The notes under the pieces: model-generated
Database searches by the model: none
Told to the model about the DNA's origin: nothing
Seen by the model: only the letters and a program-made list of their open reading frames with translations
Made by a program: the position numbers and the translations under genes
In this document: piece by piece, positions 37,419 through 45,913 of the stretch
How the letters are laid out: each line of letters opens with the position of its first letter
Numbering within the stretch: position 1 is the first letter of the stretch
From: Pseudoalteromonas luteoviolacea
GTDB lineage: Bacteria > Pseudomonadota > Gammaproteobacteria > Enterobacterales > Alteromonadaceae
Assembly: GCF_001750165.1 (NCBI RefSeq)
Contig: NZ_CP015412.1
Location: 620,001 to 684,000, forward strand
Length of the DNA: 64,000 nt
Direction of reading: 5' to 3'

Positions 37419-38024
37419 TCAGGCTAATTGGTGTTGGTATTTAAGGTTATTTTGCTCGATCAGAGGTAAAAACGCTTCCCAATGGCGAAATATGATGTCT
37501 GCTTTTTGTGAGTAATCAGGTGTTATATCAGGTGAATATAAACACGAGATCATGTTTGCGTTATTCGCCGCTTCAATATCATATAGGTAATCTCCAACGT
37601 ATATACATGCACTGTTAGGCATGCCCCATTGCTTCGCAACGAGATTGAGTGCAGCAGGGTTGGGCTTGGCGGGAGCATCATCACGGGTCAGGATGAGTTC
37701 TATGGGTAAGTTGCAGCGCTCGAGCTTGATTTGCGCAGCTTTGGCAAAGTTCCGGGTCACAATGGCCATCGGAAAGCCTTTATTAGACAGCTCGAATATG
37801 GCCTGCTTTACCCCGGGTAAAAATTCAGCTTGGTGTGCGTCTTGCATTTCATGTTGGTGAATAAGCGACATAGCTTCTTCACGCATATATGGGGATGGCA
37901 GTGCATTGATAAACTCAAGTAAATCTTCCTCTCTTGGACATCCAAGCTGTGCTTTCATCATTGCGAAATCAAGATTGGAGGTCACTAATGTGCCATCCAA
38001 GTCAAAAATAATTCCTTTAATCAT
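37419..38024 (-). CDS. HAD-superfamily hydrolase (phosphoglycolate phosphatase-like)
   Basis: The 201-residue protein has motif I GIIFDLDGTLV, motif II VTRN (Thr), motif III Lys in RDDAPAKPNP and motif IV YVGDYLYDIEAA, the full set for a phosphatase with a helical cap of subfamily I. The substrate cannot be deduced. The ATG at 38024 has GAGGTAAG upstream and begins with the conserved strand; eleven extra codons upstream are unlikely to be used. Confidence 0.9.
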   Translation of the reverse strand: MIKGIIFDLDGTLVTSNLDFAMMKAQLGCPREEDLLEFINALPSPYMREEAMSLIHQHEMQDAHQAEFLPGVKQAIFELSNKGFPMAIVTRNFAKAAQIKLERCNLPIELILTRDDAPAKPNPAALNLVAKQWGMPNSACIYVGDYLYDIEAANNANMISCLYSPDITPDYSQKADIIFRHWEAFLPLIEQNNLKYQHQLA

Positions 38025-38414
38025 GCGTTTCTTACCTCGTATTCCATAGCAAGACACTCTGCCTGCCTTTAACCATAGAGTACGTCAATTAAGGTTGCAA
38101 AGATCACAGTAAAAAATAATCAAATGAGGTAACAGGACTTACCTGAGCGTCATAAAAAGCGCAAAAATCACGAGTTTTGAGTTTTTTAAATACGGGCACT
38201 TTCACTGTGTTTTGTCATGAACTTGTTTAACTCAACAGTGGCGCTAATTTACCACTATTTAGTACAAGTTAAGGGCTTTTGGATATGAGACGAGCCATCT
38301 ATGTACGTATTGGCTATCAGTAAATGTTTTTTAAATTTATCTTAAAATTCATATCATTGGCTGTTAAAGTAATAAATAAACACCACACAATAACGATAAA
38401 TAAAGGTGTCCCTC
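38025..38414. other. Gene-free region between HAD hydrolase and membrane protein genes
   Basis: About 390 bp between divergent genes. It contains a short AGTGG/CCACT dyad near 38235 and a sequence that begins like an origin iteron at 38107 but lacks TGATCT. No gene or named site is visible. Confidence 0.5.
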
Positions 38415-39017
38415 ATGGCTTATTTAATTACTACCGCGATATTAATTGCATGCTGTATGGTATTTTTCATACCATCTATGAGGCAGTTTACCAAAGAGAA
38501 TGAACTGGTAAGTAACTTTGCGCTAACGATGGTCGCAACGCTTATTGGTGTGCTATTAGCAATAGCCATCAGTAATTATGATGAAGACGAAAAAGAGCGC
38601 CGAGACTTAATTAAGCTACTTCATGCTGCTAAAGCGGTGGCGACAGAAAGCCTTGAATATAGTCAGGCGGTTATGGCGTTTTACCAGAGTAATGAAGCGG
38701 GTTCTGAAACTAAGTATTCGAAACAACAATTCTTCAAAGATAACCCACTCCCCTACCCTGAGTATCTCGACGCACTGATGTCTCAGCAGTTATTTATTAA
38801 AAACTTGTCCCAAGAATCACTGACAGAACTTAGTGAATCTCTTATTTTGATGAAACGAGCAAATACACATAGGCCACATCTTTTTTTGTCGAGTTTGAGT
38901 TTTGTGCTGTATGTATTAGAGCAAGAACAGCGTTATCAAAAGGGGGAGATTTCATTACATGAATTGGAAAAGGCGCTAAGGGAGCGAGAGGCTCAACTTG
39001 AAGAAGAAGGAAATTAA
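38415..39017 (+). CDS. Membrane protein with two N-terminal helices, function unknown
   Basis: The 200-residue protein starts with two hydrophobic helices (about residues 2-20 and 33-53) separated by a short basic loop, followed by an acidic turn (YDEDEKERRD) and a largely helical cytoplasmic or periplasmic region that ends in a charged coil (HELEKALREREAQLEEEGN). I do not recognise a family. I place the start at the ATG at 38415 because AAAGG lies eight bases upstream; a GTG three codons earlier is less likely. Only four bases separate it from the S41 peptidase gene, so the two form an operon. Confidence 0.8.
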   Translation: MAYLITTAILIACCMVFFIPSMRQFTKENELVSNFALTMVATLIGVLLAIAISNYDEDEKERRDLIKLLHAAKAVATESLEYSQAVMAFYQSNEAGSETKYSKQQFFKDNPLPYPEYLDALMSQQLFIKNLSQESLTELSESLILMKRANTHRPHLFLSSLSFVLYVLEQEQRYQKGEISLHELEKALREREAQLEEEGN

Positions 39018-39021
39018 ATTG

Positions 39022-40311
39022 ATGTTTAAAATACCACGTAATGCTAGAACCTATATAGCACAGTCGATTTTTGTTAGTACGCTGGCGGTTTCTAGCCTTA
39101 GCTTTGCAAAAGGCGCCACACAGATCTTATCTGCGCAGCAGGTGAGCGAGGATATTAAGGCGTTTGTCTCGCTTTTACACCAAAGGTATGCGTACCTTGA
39201 TACAAAAAATGTGGATCAAACGTCATTTGAAGCGTGTCTGCAAAAAGAAGTTGCCCAAATCAAAACAGTCAATGCCTTATCTGGCCACTTGAATCGCTGC
39301 TTTGAGTTTTTTTATGATCAACATAGTGAAATCCGACCACGTCCTCGAGATTATTATTTGCCTATGCCGACCGCTTTGACCATGTGGGCTGAAGTTAAAG
39401 ATGATGCTGCTACCATCATTTCAATCCCGCATAATGGCTATGCACATAAGATTGGTTTTAGAGCGGGCATGAAGATTGAACAGATAAACCACAAACCCGT
39501 TTTTGAAGCCATTAAATCGGCCAATATTTCAGGACAAAAGAGTGCACAGACTTGGGTGCTTAATCGATTATTGACTGGTTCTCGCCATCAGAAAATTGTA
39601 TTGACTGTAAGTTGGCAAGGGCAACCACAGACGCTCACAATCGACACACGACAAGTCGTTGCCGACATCTTACAAGATAAACCAATCTTGACGAGCCAAT
39701 GGATGGGCGACATTGCGTATATTCGACCCGAGAACAGTCTAGGTAACAATGCGTTGATCTCTGCGTTTGACCAAGCGTTGGCTGAATTTAAGGACGCGTC
39801 CGCTTTAATTTTGGATTTACGCAACACCCCAAGTGGTGGTAACAGCGATGTGGCGCGTGGCATTATGAGCCGCTTTATCTCTGAGCGTTTTCCATACCAA
39901 GAACATGAGCTGGTGGCGGTAGAGCGTGAATTTGGTGTGAAAAGGCGCTGGCAAGAGTTTGTCTATCCTAGAGGCGATAATACATTTACTAAGCCTTTGG
40001 TGGTGCTCAGCAATCGCTGGACTGGGAGTATGGGTGAGGGAATGACCATAGGTTTACATGGCATGCAACGCGCGACCGTCATCGGTACGCCTATGGCGCA
40101 GTTGCTAGGCGCCATTTCTGGTCATACACTGACGCACTCTCAGTTAAATGTGGTGATCCCCGTTGAAAAGCTATTTCATATCAATGGCACGCCCAGAGAA
40201 GCATTTTTACCTGATATTGTGATCGATCACATCGACAATATTGAGAACGAAGATCTTGCGCTTAAAGCAGGTTTACGTCATTTGTCAAAATTAGCAAGCA
40301 AAGCCAATTAA
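39022..40311 (+). CDS. Secreted S41-family peptidase (C-terminal processing protease-like)
   Basis: The 429-residue protein has a signal peptide (about residues 1-29, SFA/KG), a degenerate PDZ-like region (KIGFRAGMKIEQINHKPVFE, about 150-170) and a tail-specific protease domain with ILDLRNTPSGGNSDVARG and a probable catalytic Ser in NRWTGSMGEGM. The general base expected later in CtpA-type enzymes is not obvious, so activity is not certain. The ATG at 39022 follows AAGGAAATTAAATTG; the frame starts eight codons earlier. Translational coupling to the upstream membrane protein is likely. Confidence 0.85.
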   Translation: MFKIPRNARTYIAQSIFVSTLAVSSLSFAKGATQILSAQQVSEDIKAFVSLLHQRYAYLDTKNVDQTSFEACLQKEVAQIKTVNALSGHLNRCFEFFYDQHSEIRPRPRDYYLPMPTALTMWAEVKDDAATIISIPHNGYAHKIGFRAGMKIEQINHKPVFEAIKSANISGQKSAQTWVLNRLLTGSRHQKIVLTVSWQGQPQTLTIDTRQVVADILQDKPILTSQWMGDIAYIRPENSLGNNALISAFDQALAEFKDASALILDLRNTPSGGNSDVARGIMSRFISERFPYQEHELVAVEREFGVKRRWQEFVYPRGDNTFTKPLVVLSNRWTGSMGEGMTIGLHGMQRATVIGTPMAQLLGAISGHTLTHSQLNVVIPVEKLFHINGTPREAFLPDIVIDHIDNIENEDLALKAGLRHLSKLASKAN

Positions 40312-40336
40312 CAAGTCGATTTAAATAAGCCATGTA

Positions 40337-40369
40337 AGTCACAGCCTACATAACAGTTAAGCTGTGACT
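40337..40369. terminator. Probable terminator between S41 peptidase and chemoreceptor genes
   Basis: AGTCACAGC and GCTGTGACT form a perfect 9-bp stem with a 15-nt loop between convergent genes; T-runs are weak. Confidence 0.5.
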
Positions 40370-40393
40370 GATTAAACTTATACGCAGAGAAGC

Positions 40394-43177
40394 TTATCCT
40401 GCATTAAGCCTTAACATTCCCTTTGCCTCTGGTGCTGGTAATAATTCCTGATTTGTCTGTGGTTGAGTTTTGAAGTTAGCGACTTGCTGCAGCAGGTGCT
40501 GCGCTTGTTGCCTCATTACTTGACTGGAATGCGTTGATTGCTCAACCAAATGCATGTTGTTTTGGGTCTCATTGTCCATTTGCGCTATGGTCGAAGATAC
40601 CGCAGCCACACCTTCAGATTGCTCTTGGCTGGCGGAGGTAATTTCTGTGATCATCATATTGACCTCTTTAACGACGTGAATGAGTTGATTGAAGGTGTCA
40701 CCTGATGCTGATACAAGTTGGCTCCCCTTGGCAACGGCTTGGGAGCTATCTTGAATAAGCCCTTTTATTTCTTTTGCTGCAGAGGCACTGCGTTGTGCTA
40801 GGTTTCTAACTTCACTGGCAACAACAGCAAACCCTCTACCCGCCTCCCCAGCTCTAGCCGCTTCCACAGAGGCATTAAGAGCCAGCAAGTTGGTTTGAAA
40901 CGCGATTTCATCAATAACACCAATAATGTCTGAAATTCGGCTGCTGCATGATTCTATTTCATTCATAGCTGCAACGGCATTCGTGACAGTTTCGCCGCCT
41001 TGTTGTGCTTTTTCCATAACTTCGTCAGCATGATCAGAGACATCTTTAGCACTTTTTGCATTTTGTTGTACTGTGACGGTTAATTCTTCCATCGTCGATG
41101 CCGTCTCCTCAATACTTGCTCCTTGATTTTCGGTACGTTTATTGAGCTCTTCGTTACTACTGGCGATGCTTTGTGCGCCTTGGTAAACATTGTTTGAAGC
41201 TTCGGTGATCTCTTGTACCATACTACTTAGGTTACTCATCAGGCTATTCATGGCGTCTTTTAAAATATTAAACTCTGCGCCCAAGTCTTCATCAATGGTA
41301 TGGGTGAGCTCTCCGCCTGATAAAGCTATAATGGCTTGTTTGATACTTAAAATAGCATGTTTTCTTGCGGTGATGTCTGAAGCGTATTTAACGACTTTAA
41401 ACGGATTGCCTTCAGCGTCAAAAATGGGGTTATAGGAAGCTTGGATCCAAATTTCTTTGCCATTTTTAGCAATACGTTTGTACTCCCCGCTGTCGAACTG
41501 ACCCTGCTTTAGCCGTTGCCAAAACTGTTGATATTCTTGGCTATTAGCGTAATCAGCTTCTGCAAATATTTTATGGTGCTTGCCTTTTATTTCCGCCAAC
41601 ATGTAACCTGTTGTCGCTAAAAAGTTTTCGTTAGCATCAATGATGGTGCCATCAAGGTTAAACTCAATGACCGCTTGGGACTTATGGATAGCGGCGAGCT
41701 GGCCGGCAAAGTCCGCGCTTTGTATTTTTTGTGCGGTAATATCTGTGGCAAATTTAACGACTTTGAAAGGTTTACCATTAGCATCAAAGATAGGGTTGTA
41801 AGTGGCTTGGATCCAGATCTTCTTACCGTTTTTACCGAGTCTTTGATACTCACCAGAATCAAACTTACCCAGATTTAATTGCTGCCAAAATTGATGATAG
41901 GACTGGCTTTTTGCATAGTCATGCTCTGCAAACATACTGTGATGTTGCCCTTTTATTTCATCCAGGGTATATCCCGTAGCCTTTAGAAAGTTGTCATTGG
42001 CAGTAATAATGGTGCCGTCCATATTAAATTCTATCACCGCTTGTGATTTGCCTATGGCTTGCAATTGCCCTTCGTAATTTGCAGCTTGGCGTTTTTGTTC
42101 TGTGATATCGACAGCATACTTTACGACTTTAAAAGGCTTGCCATTTAGGTCCAAGATAGGATTGTAAGAGGCTTGGATCCAAATCTCCTTACCGTTTTTT
42201 CCTTTGCGTAAATATTCTCCTGCACAGTAGCGCCCTGCATTTAAATGAGTCCAAAATGCGGCATATTCGGCGCTTGCTGTATACTCCGCATCTGCAAATA
42301 TACTGTGATGCTGGCCTTTGATTTCATCTAGGGAATAGCCCATGGCGGACAAGAAGTTGTCGTTGGCATTAATAATGGTGCCATCCATATTAAACTCTAT
42401 CACTGCTTGAGATTTACTAATAGCTTCGATCTGGCCCTGATAGTCTGTCGCTTGTTGTTTCGTTTGAGTAATGTCGGAGGCATATTTGACAACTTTATAC
42501 GGCATACCGTTGGCATCAAAAATTGGGTTGTATGATGCGTGGATCCATACTTCTTTCCCACCTTTTGCCAGCCTTTTATATTCACCGGTACTAAACTGTC
42601 CCTGATTAAGCTGTTGCCAGAACACTTTATATTCGTCGCTTTGGGCATAGGCTGGTTCAGCAAACATGCTGTGATGTTGACCAACGATGTCGCCAAGTGA
42701 GTAGCCCATCACTTGCAAGAAGTTATCGTTGGCATGAAGGATGGTGCCGTCCATATTGAACTCTATGACTGCTTGCGACTTATTTATCGCTTCTATTTGT
42801 CCGAGGTGATCAAGTAAAGCATGTTTATATTCTGTGATGTTTGCCAGCAATAAAATGTAGCGATGAGTACGTGATGACTGATCATAGCTGGCGTGTATAT
42901 TGGCTCTGAACCAGCTGGTCGCGCCATGCTCATATTGTACCTGTAATTCAAGCGGCGCATGGCTGTCGAGCTTGAATTGAGTTTTTATTATTCGGCTGTA
43001 ATGTTGCATTTTCAAGTCAATATTTGGGCAGCCTATTTCCTTTAAAAAGTGTGGATTTGCATGTGTGATTATCCCTTCGTCATTCAGTTCTAGAATGGAT
43101 TGTTTTTCAAAAAAGACGCTAAGTTTGGCTTCAAGAGAGATTAATTTCTGACGATCTGTCCTTGATGAAAATATCAT
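40394..43177 (-). CDS. Soluble methyl-accepting chemotaxis protein with five PAS domains
   Basis: The 927-residue receptor has no signal peptide or membrane helix. Five PAS-PAC units span about residues 20-620. Units 2 to 5 are close copies, each with a block like SQAVIEFNMDGTIINANDNF, then GQHHSMFAE and KFATDIT. A short linker and the methyl-accepting signalling domain follow, with the hairpin tip EIAFQTNLLALNASVEAARAG and GRGFAVVASEVRNLA. Multi-PAS soluble receptors usually sense internal redox or energy state through haem or flavin; the cofactor here is unknown. No other che gene is nearby, so it must signal to a system elsewhere. Confidence 0.93.
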   Translation of the reverse strand: MIFSSRTDRQKLISLEAKLSVFFEKQSILELNDEGIITHANPHFLKEIGCPNIDLKMQHYSRIIKTQFKLDSHAPLELQVQYEHGATSWFRANIHASYDQSSRTHRYILLLANITEYKHALLDHLGQIEAINKSQAVIEFNMDGTILHANDNFLQVMGYSLGDIVGQHHSMFAEPAYAQSDEYKVFWQQLNQGQFSTGEYKRLAKGGKEVWIHASYNPIFDANGMPYKVVKYASDITQTKQQATDYQGQIEAISKSQAVIEFNMDGTIINANDNFLSAMGYSLDEIKGQHHSIFADAEYTASAEYAAFWTHLNAGRYCAGEYLRKGKNGKEIWIQASYNPILDLNGKPFKVVKYAVDITEQKRQAANYEGQLQAIGKSQAVIEFNMDGTIITANDNFLKATGYTLDEIKGQHHSMFAEHDYAKSQSYHQFWQQLNLGKFDSGEYQRLGKNGKKIWIQATYNPIFDANGKPFKVVKFATDITAQKIQSADFAGQLAAIHKSQAVIEFNLDGTIIDANENFLATTGYMLAEIKGKHHKIFAEADYANSQEYQQFWQRLKQGQFDSGEYKRIAKNGKEIWIQASYNPIFDAEGNPFKVVKYASDITARKHAILSIKQAIIALSGGELTHTIDEDLGAEFNILKDAMNSLMSNLSSMVQEITEASNNVYQGAQSIASSNEELNKRTENQGASIEETASTMEELTVTVQQNAKSAKDVSDHADEVMEKAQQGGETVTNAVAAMNEIESCSSRISDIIGVIDEIAFQTNLLALNASVEAARAGEAGRGFAVVASEVRNLAQRSASAAKEIKGLIQDSSQAVAKGSQLVSASGDTFNQLIHVVKEVNMMITEITSASQEQSEGVAAVSSTIAQMDNETQNNMHLVEQSTHSSQVMRQQAQHLLQQVANFKTQPQTNQELLPAPEAKGMLRLNAG

Positions 43178-43324
43178 AGGGCACCTAGTGAATAAATGTT
43201 GTTATTAGTCAGAAATATAGTAGAAATTTACTTGTGCGCCACCAGATAAGTTGATTGATAAACTCTGCGTTTAATTTGGTAATTTTATGAATGACTTACG
43301 TTGTGAGGTAAAAGGTACACAAAG

Positions 43325-43349
43325 AAAAAAAGCGCACCAAGGGTGCGCC
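43325..43349 (-). terminator. Minus-strand intrinsic terminator upstream of the chemoreceptor gene
   Basis: On the minus strand GCGCACC, a 3-nt loop and GGTGCGC are followed by T7. This marks the end of a minus-strand transcript that starts further right and implies a gene in 43350-43650. Confidence 0.75.
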
Positions 43350-43403
43350 AAAAGTCTTTTAAGACAGGGAAATCAACATGTTAAATAACTACAATCAACG
43401 GCT

Positions 43404-43610
43404 CTACATTCTGTAGGTGTGTATGTGTTTACTCAACGAGGTAAAGTCTATCGAAAACTTGTGTTGCAATCCCGACGCAGTGTGCAATTCATTGTGAGTG
43501 CTTGTTACGCTTTGTAACTTTCGTTTCAAATACAGCCTTTTTGAATACAAAACTAGCCTTAAACTGAATATAGCAGCTTTGACTTCATGGTTTTTTGTTC
43601 GTACAGTCAT
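43404..43610 (-). CDS. Possible small basic protein, 68 residues
   Basis: The frame encodes a basic protein without Cys, rich in Lys, Arg, Ser and His, with no clear membrane segment (one weakly hydrophobic stretch, AAIFSLRLVLYS). I recognise no family, and the ribosome site is weak. Support comes mainly from the terminator 55 bp downstream on the same strand and from the lack of any better gene in the 610-bp gap. It could instead be a small RNA. Confidence 0.35.
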   Translation of the reverse strand: MTVRTKNHEVKAAIFSLRLVLYSKRLYLKRKLQSVTSTHNELHTASGLQHKFSIDFTSLSKHIHTYRM

Positions 43611-43788
43611 GTTCTTATTTAAGAAACATAGAACAGACTTGCTTGCAAGGAGGTATGTATATTAATGACTTTACCTGATATGCAATTAACGTCACTGGGG
43701 TTGCATCATTTTGCAGGGCTCCATAGAGCAAGCAACAGTATTGGCGCAAAAGGCAAGTGTTATATTGGTGTTCCCTATCTTCAAGGCG

Positions 43789-44604
43789 TTAAACTTCCTC
43801 TAATGGCTCGTATTGATATGCGTGATGTAACAGCGCGCTCAGTTTATCTGAGTCATTAAACACAGTACTGTCAATGCCCTTTACACTTACCCCTGGCGTC
43901 CATGAATTCATTACCGCCGCGCCGCGGAGTATGTTAAGGTCGGTCAGCTTAAGTTCTATAGTGCGCTGTGGTATATGAAGTTTGGTGAGTTGTCGTTGTA
44001 ATATGCTCATCATGGTCCCTTTGAGCATTGGGGCTTTTGGCCAAATAATGGTGTATCCGTCCCAAAAAACGAGATTCCAAATTGTCCCCTCACTTATCTT
44101 TGTTTGCTCATCAACAAATATTGCATCATCAAACCCTTTTTCTATTGCTCTGTGTAAATAAAAGGTTTTGCCAACCTCTCCTACATGCTTTATGTCAGGT
44201 ATAGGTCGCTGGTGTTCAATCGCTGTGAGGTGTAACGGTCCAACGGGGCCGCTTGAAGGCGCACTGGTACGCACGAGTACTTGCGGCAGTGTGTTCATAC
44301 TGCGTGCAGTAAATTCACCGTGAGAAGAGTACAGTGTGATAATCAGAGAGCAATTTAATGGACTTTCCCTAATTGCATCTCTGATGTAAATACGTATCTG
44401 CTGATCTGACAGCGCGTTATTAAATAATCTTTGCGACGCTTTACTTAGACGCGTTAAGTGTAAGTCTATACCTCTTACTTTTCCCTCTCTCACTTGCATC
44501 GCACTGAAGTGTGCAAAGCCAGAAAATGCTAAAGGGTTAAGTGCCGAGTTGGTTTGGTACACACCATTGATAAAGGTATTTGGTGAAAATTCATTATTAG
44601 TCAT
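43789..44604 (-). CDS. Class IV aminotransferase (D-alanine/branched-chain type fold)
   Basis: The 271-residue PLP enzyme resembles BCAT, D-amino acid transaminase and aminodeoxychorismate lyase: HLTRLSKASQRLF with the fold-IV Arg near residue 55, the probable PLP lysine in HVGEVGKTFYLHRA, then DDAIFVDEQTKISEGTIWNLVFW and RGAAVMNSWTPGV. The substrate cannot be decided. I place the start at 44604, with GGAAAT upstream. The longer frame to 44673 runs through a MerR-type promoter, which confirms the shorter start. It is divergent from a merR gene that probably controls it. Confidence 0.88.
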   Translation of the reverse strand: MTNNEFSPNTFINGVYQTNSALNPLAFSGFAHFSAMQVREGKVRGIDLHLTRLSKASQRLFNNALSDQQIRIYIRDAIRESPLNCSLIITLYSSHGEFTARSMNTLPQVLVRTSAPSSGPVGPLHLTAIEHQRPIPDIKHVGEVGKTFYLHRAIEKGFDDAIFVDEQTKISEGTIWNLVFWDGYTIIWPKAPMLKGTMMSILQRQLTKLHIPQRTIELKLTDLNILRGAAVMNSWTPGVSVKGIDSTVFNDSDKLSALLHHAYQYEPLEEV

Positions 44605-44642
44605 TGTGTTATTTCCATTGAGTCCATATTTAGGAGCCAATA

Positions 44643-44673
44643 CGATAAACCCTGACAGTGCTGTTAGGGTCAA
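44643..44673 (-). promoter_or_regulatory. MerR-type promoter/operator for the aminotransferase gene
   Basis: On the minus strand, a -35 TTGACC (44668-44673) and a -10-like TTATCG (44643-44648) are separated by 19 bp, filled by the dyad CCCTAACAG-CA-CTGTCAGGG. An overlong spacer with the dyad inside it is the hallmark of MerR-family activation. The divergent merR gene begins at 44683. Confidence 0.75.
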
Positions 44674-44682
44674 GGAGTAAAG

Positions 44683-45045
44683 ATGAGAATTGGCGAACTA
44701 TCTGAGCAAAGTGGTGTGAGTGTGCGCATGCTTCGGTATTACGAAGAGCAAGGGCTGTTAACACCACGTCGTACCGCCGCAGGGTATCGCGACTATGATC
44801 AGCGTGAGGTACTATCGTTAGAGCGCATTAAATTGCTAAGTTCAGCGGGTATGACGCTAAGCACCATATTACAATTTTTACCTTGTATTAGAGGCGAGCG
44901 GCCCATTTTTGAACCTTGTGACGAGCTGAGAGTGCTATTACACAGCCAGCTAAGAGAGGTTGATGAAAAAGCGGCTCGCTTAGCAAAAAATAGAGCTGTG
45001 TTAAGTGGGTTCATACAAGAAATTGAAGCAGCTGATAAAGTATAA
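44683..45045 (+). CDS. MerR-family transcriptional regulator
   Basis: The 120-residue protein has the N-terminal winged helix (MRIGELSEQSGVSVRMLRYYEEQGLL, shown here as MRIGELSEQSGVSV then RMLRYYEEQGLL) with the typical GYRDYD wing, followed by an antiparallel coiled coil and no separate ligand domain. One Cys at about position 66 and another at 77 are present, but there is no clear metal-binding pair. It is preceded by AAGGAG. The operator in the shared gap points to the class IV aminotransferase as its target. The inducer is unknown. Confidence 0.92.
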   Translation: MRIGELSEQSGVSVRMLRYYEEQGLLTPRRTAAGYRDYDQREVLSLERIKLLSSAGMTLSTILQFLPCIRGERPIFEPCDELRVLLHSQLREVDEKAARLAKNRAVLSGFIQEIEAADKV

Positions 45046-45055
45046 GTTAGCTGCT

Positions 45056-45913
45056 CTATCGTGCGAGTTTTAGTAGGTCGACAAATTTACGTATTTTTGG
45101 AATATGTATGATGTCACAATGCACCAATATCCAAGTGTCCACTTGCCACATGTCGCCTATGGGTAATATGTGTAGCATCGGGTTGTTTTGTGCAGCTTCT
45201 TTTGTACTAACAGAGATCCCACATCCTGCATGAAGTGCATAGTCGAGCACTTGGTGAGTATTGCTGGTGGTGAGAATATGACTTTTCTCTACCTGTGTGT
45301 GGATCCATTCATTCCACGGCAAATGTGCAATGCGTTCGGAATTGGCGATAAATTTATGCTGTGACCAATTGTCTTTTGTTGGCAAGCCATGTTGTTCTAC
45401 ATATTTTTGATGTACACACATGACCACCTCTATGCACTGGAATGGGATCACGATATTATCCAGTGTGTGCGGCTTCTCACCCATACGAATGGCTAAGTCT
45501 GCTTCTCCATACTCTAACGCATACTGTCGTATATCCTCTAAGATCTCGAACCTTACGTTTGGGTATTGCGCTTGGAATTGGTTTATCACTGGGAATAACA
45601 ATTCGGATAGCTCATTGACACAAGTGATTTTAAGCACACCGTTCATCATGGCATCTGAATTGGTTGCCTTATCAACAAACTGATTAAATTGTATGTCTGT
45701 AATTTCTCCCAACCGCATTACTTCCAGCCCTGCTTCTGTTGGAATATAACCTTTGTCATTGCGTTGAAAGAGTTTGATGCCTAAGTGTGCTTCTATGCTA
45801 TCTATTTGCCGCATGACTGTTGAGCGGTGTATACCCAAATCGGCTGCTACGGCGCTAAGCGTTCTTAGCTTGGCTAATCGGTAGGCGGTTTTAAACTCAG
45901 TCCATTTATCCAT
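45056..45913 (-). CDS. LysR-family transcriptional regulator
   Basis: The 285-residue protein has the N-terminal winged helix (RTLSAVAADLGIHRSTVMRQ, about residues 17-36) and a LysR substrate-binding domain (LKITCVNELSELLFPVINQF onward). The start at 45913 (MDKWTEFK) gives the standard N-terminus; the frame continues 30 codons upstream, but those overlap the neighbouring FAD gene. The target is likely the gene or genes formerly upstream on the other strand. Its position, directly abutting a truncated oxidoreductase, suggests a past deletion or rearrangement here. Confidence 0.9.
   Translation of the reverse strand: MDKWTEFKTAYRLAKLRTLSAVAADLGIHRSTVMRQIDSIEAHLGIKLFQRNDKGYIPTEAGLEVMRLGEITDIQFNQFVDKATNSDAMMNGVLKITCVNELSELLFPVINQFQAQYPNVRFEILEDIRQYALEYGEADLAIRMGEKPHTLDNIVIPFQCIEVVMCVHQKYVEQHGLPTKDNWSQHKFIANSERIAHLPWNEWIHTQVEKSHILTTSNTHQVLDYALHAGCGISVSTKEAAQNNPMLHILPIGDMWQVDTWILVHCDIIHIPKIRKFVDLLKLAR

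Noticed and set aside
38107..38125. Iteron-like AGTAAAAAAT sequence
   Set aside because: It is not followed by TGATCT or a variant at the required spacing.
43665..43859. 64-codon plus-strand frame behind AAGGAGG
   Set aside because: The spacing to the ATG is 11 bases, the frame overlaps the end of the convergent aminotransferase gene, and the peptide has no recognisable feature.
45104..45114. Ter-like ATGTATGATGT on the plus strand
   Set aside because: It lies inside the LysR coding sequence, lacks the AAG end and the GTTCCT outer part, and is probably chance.
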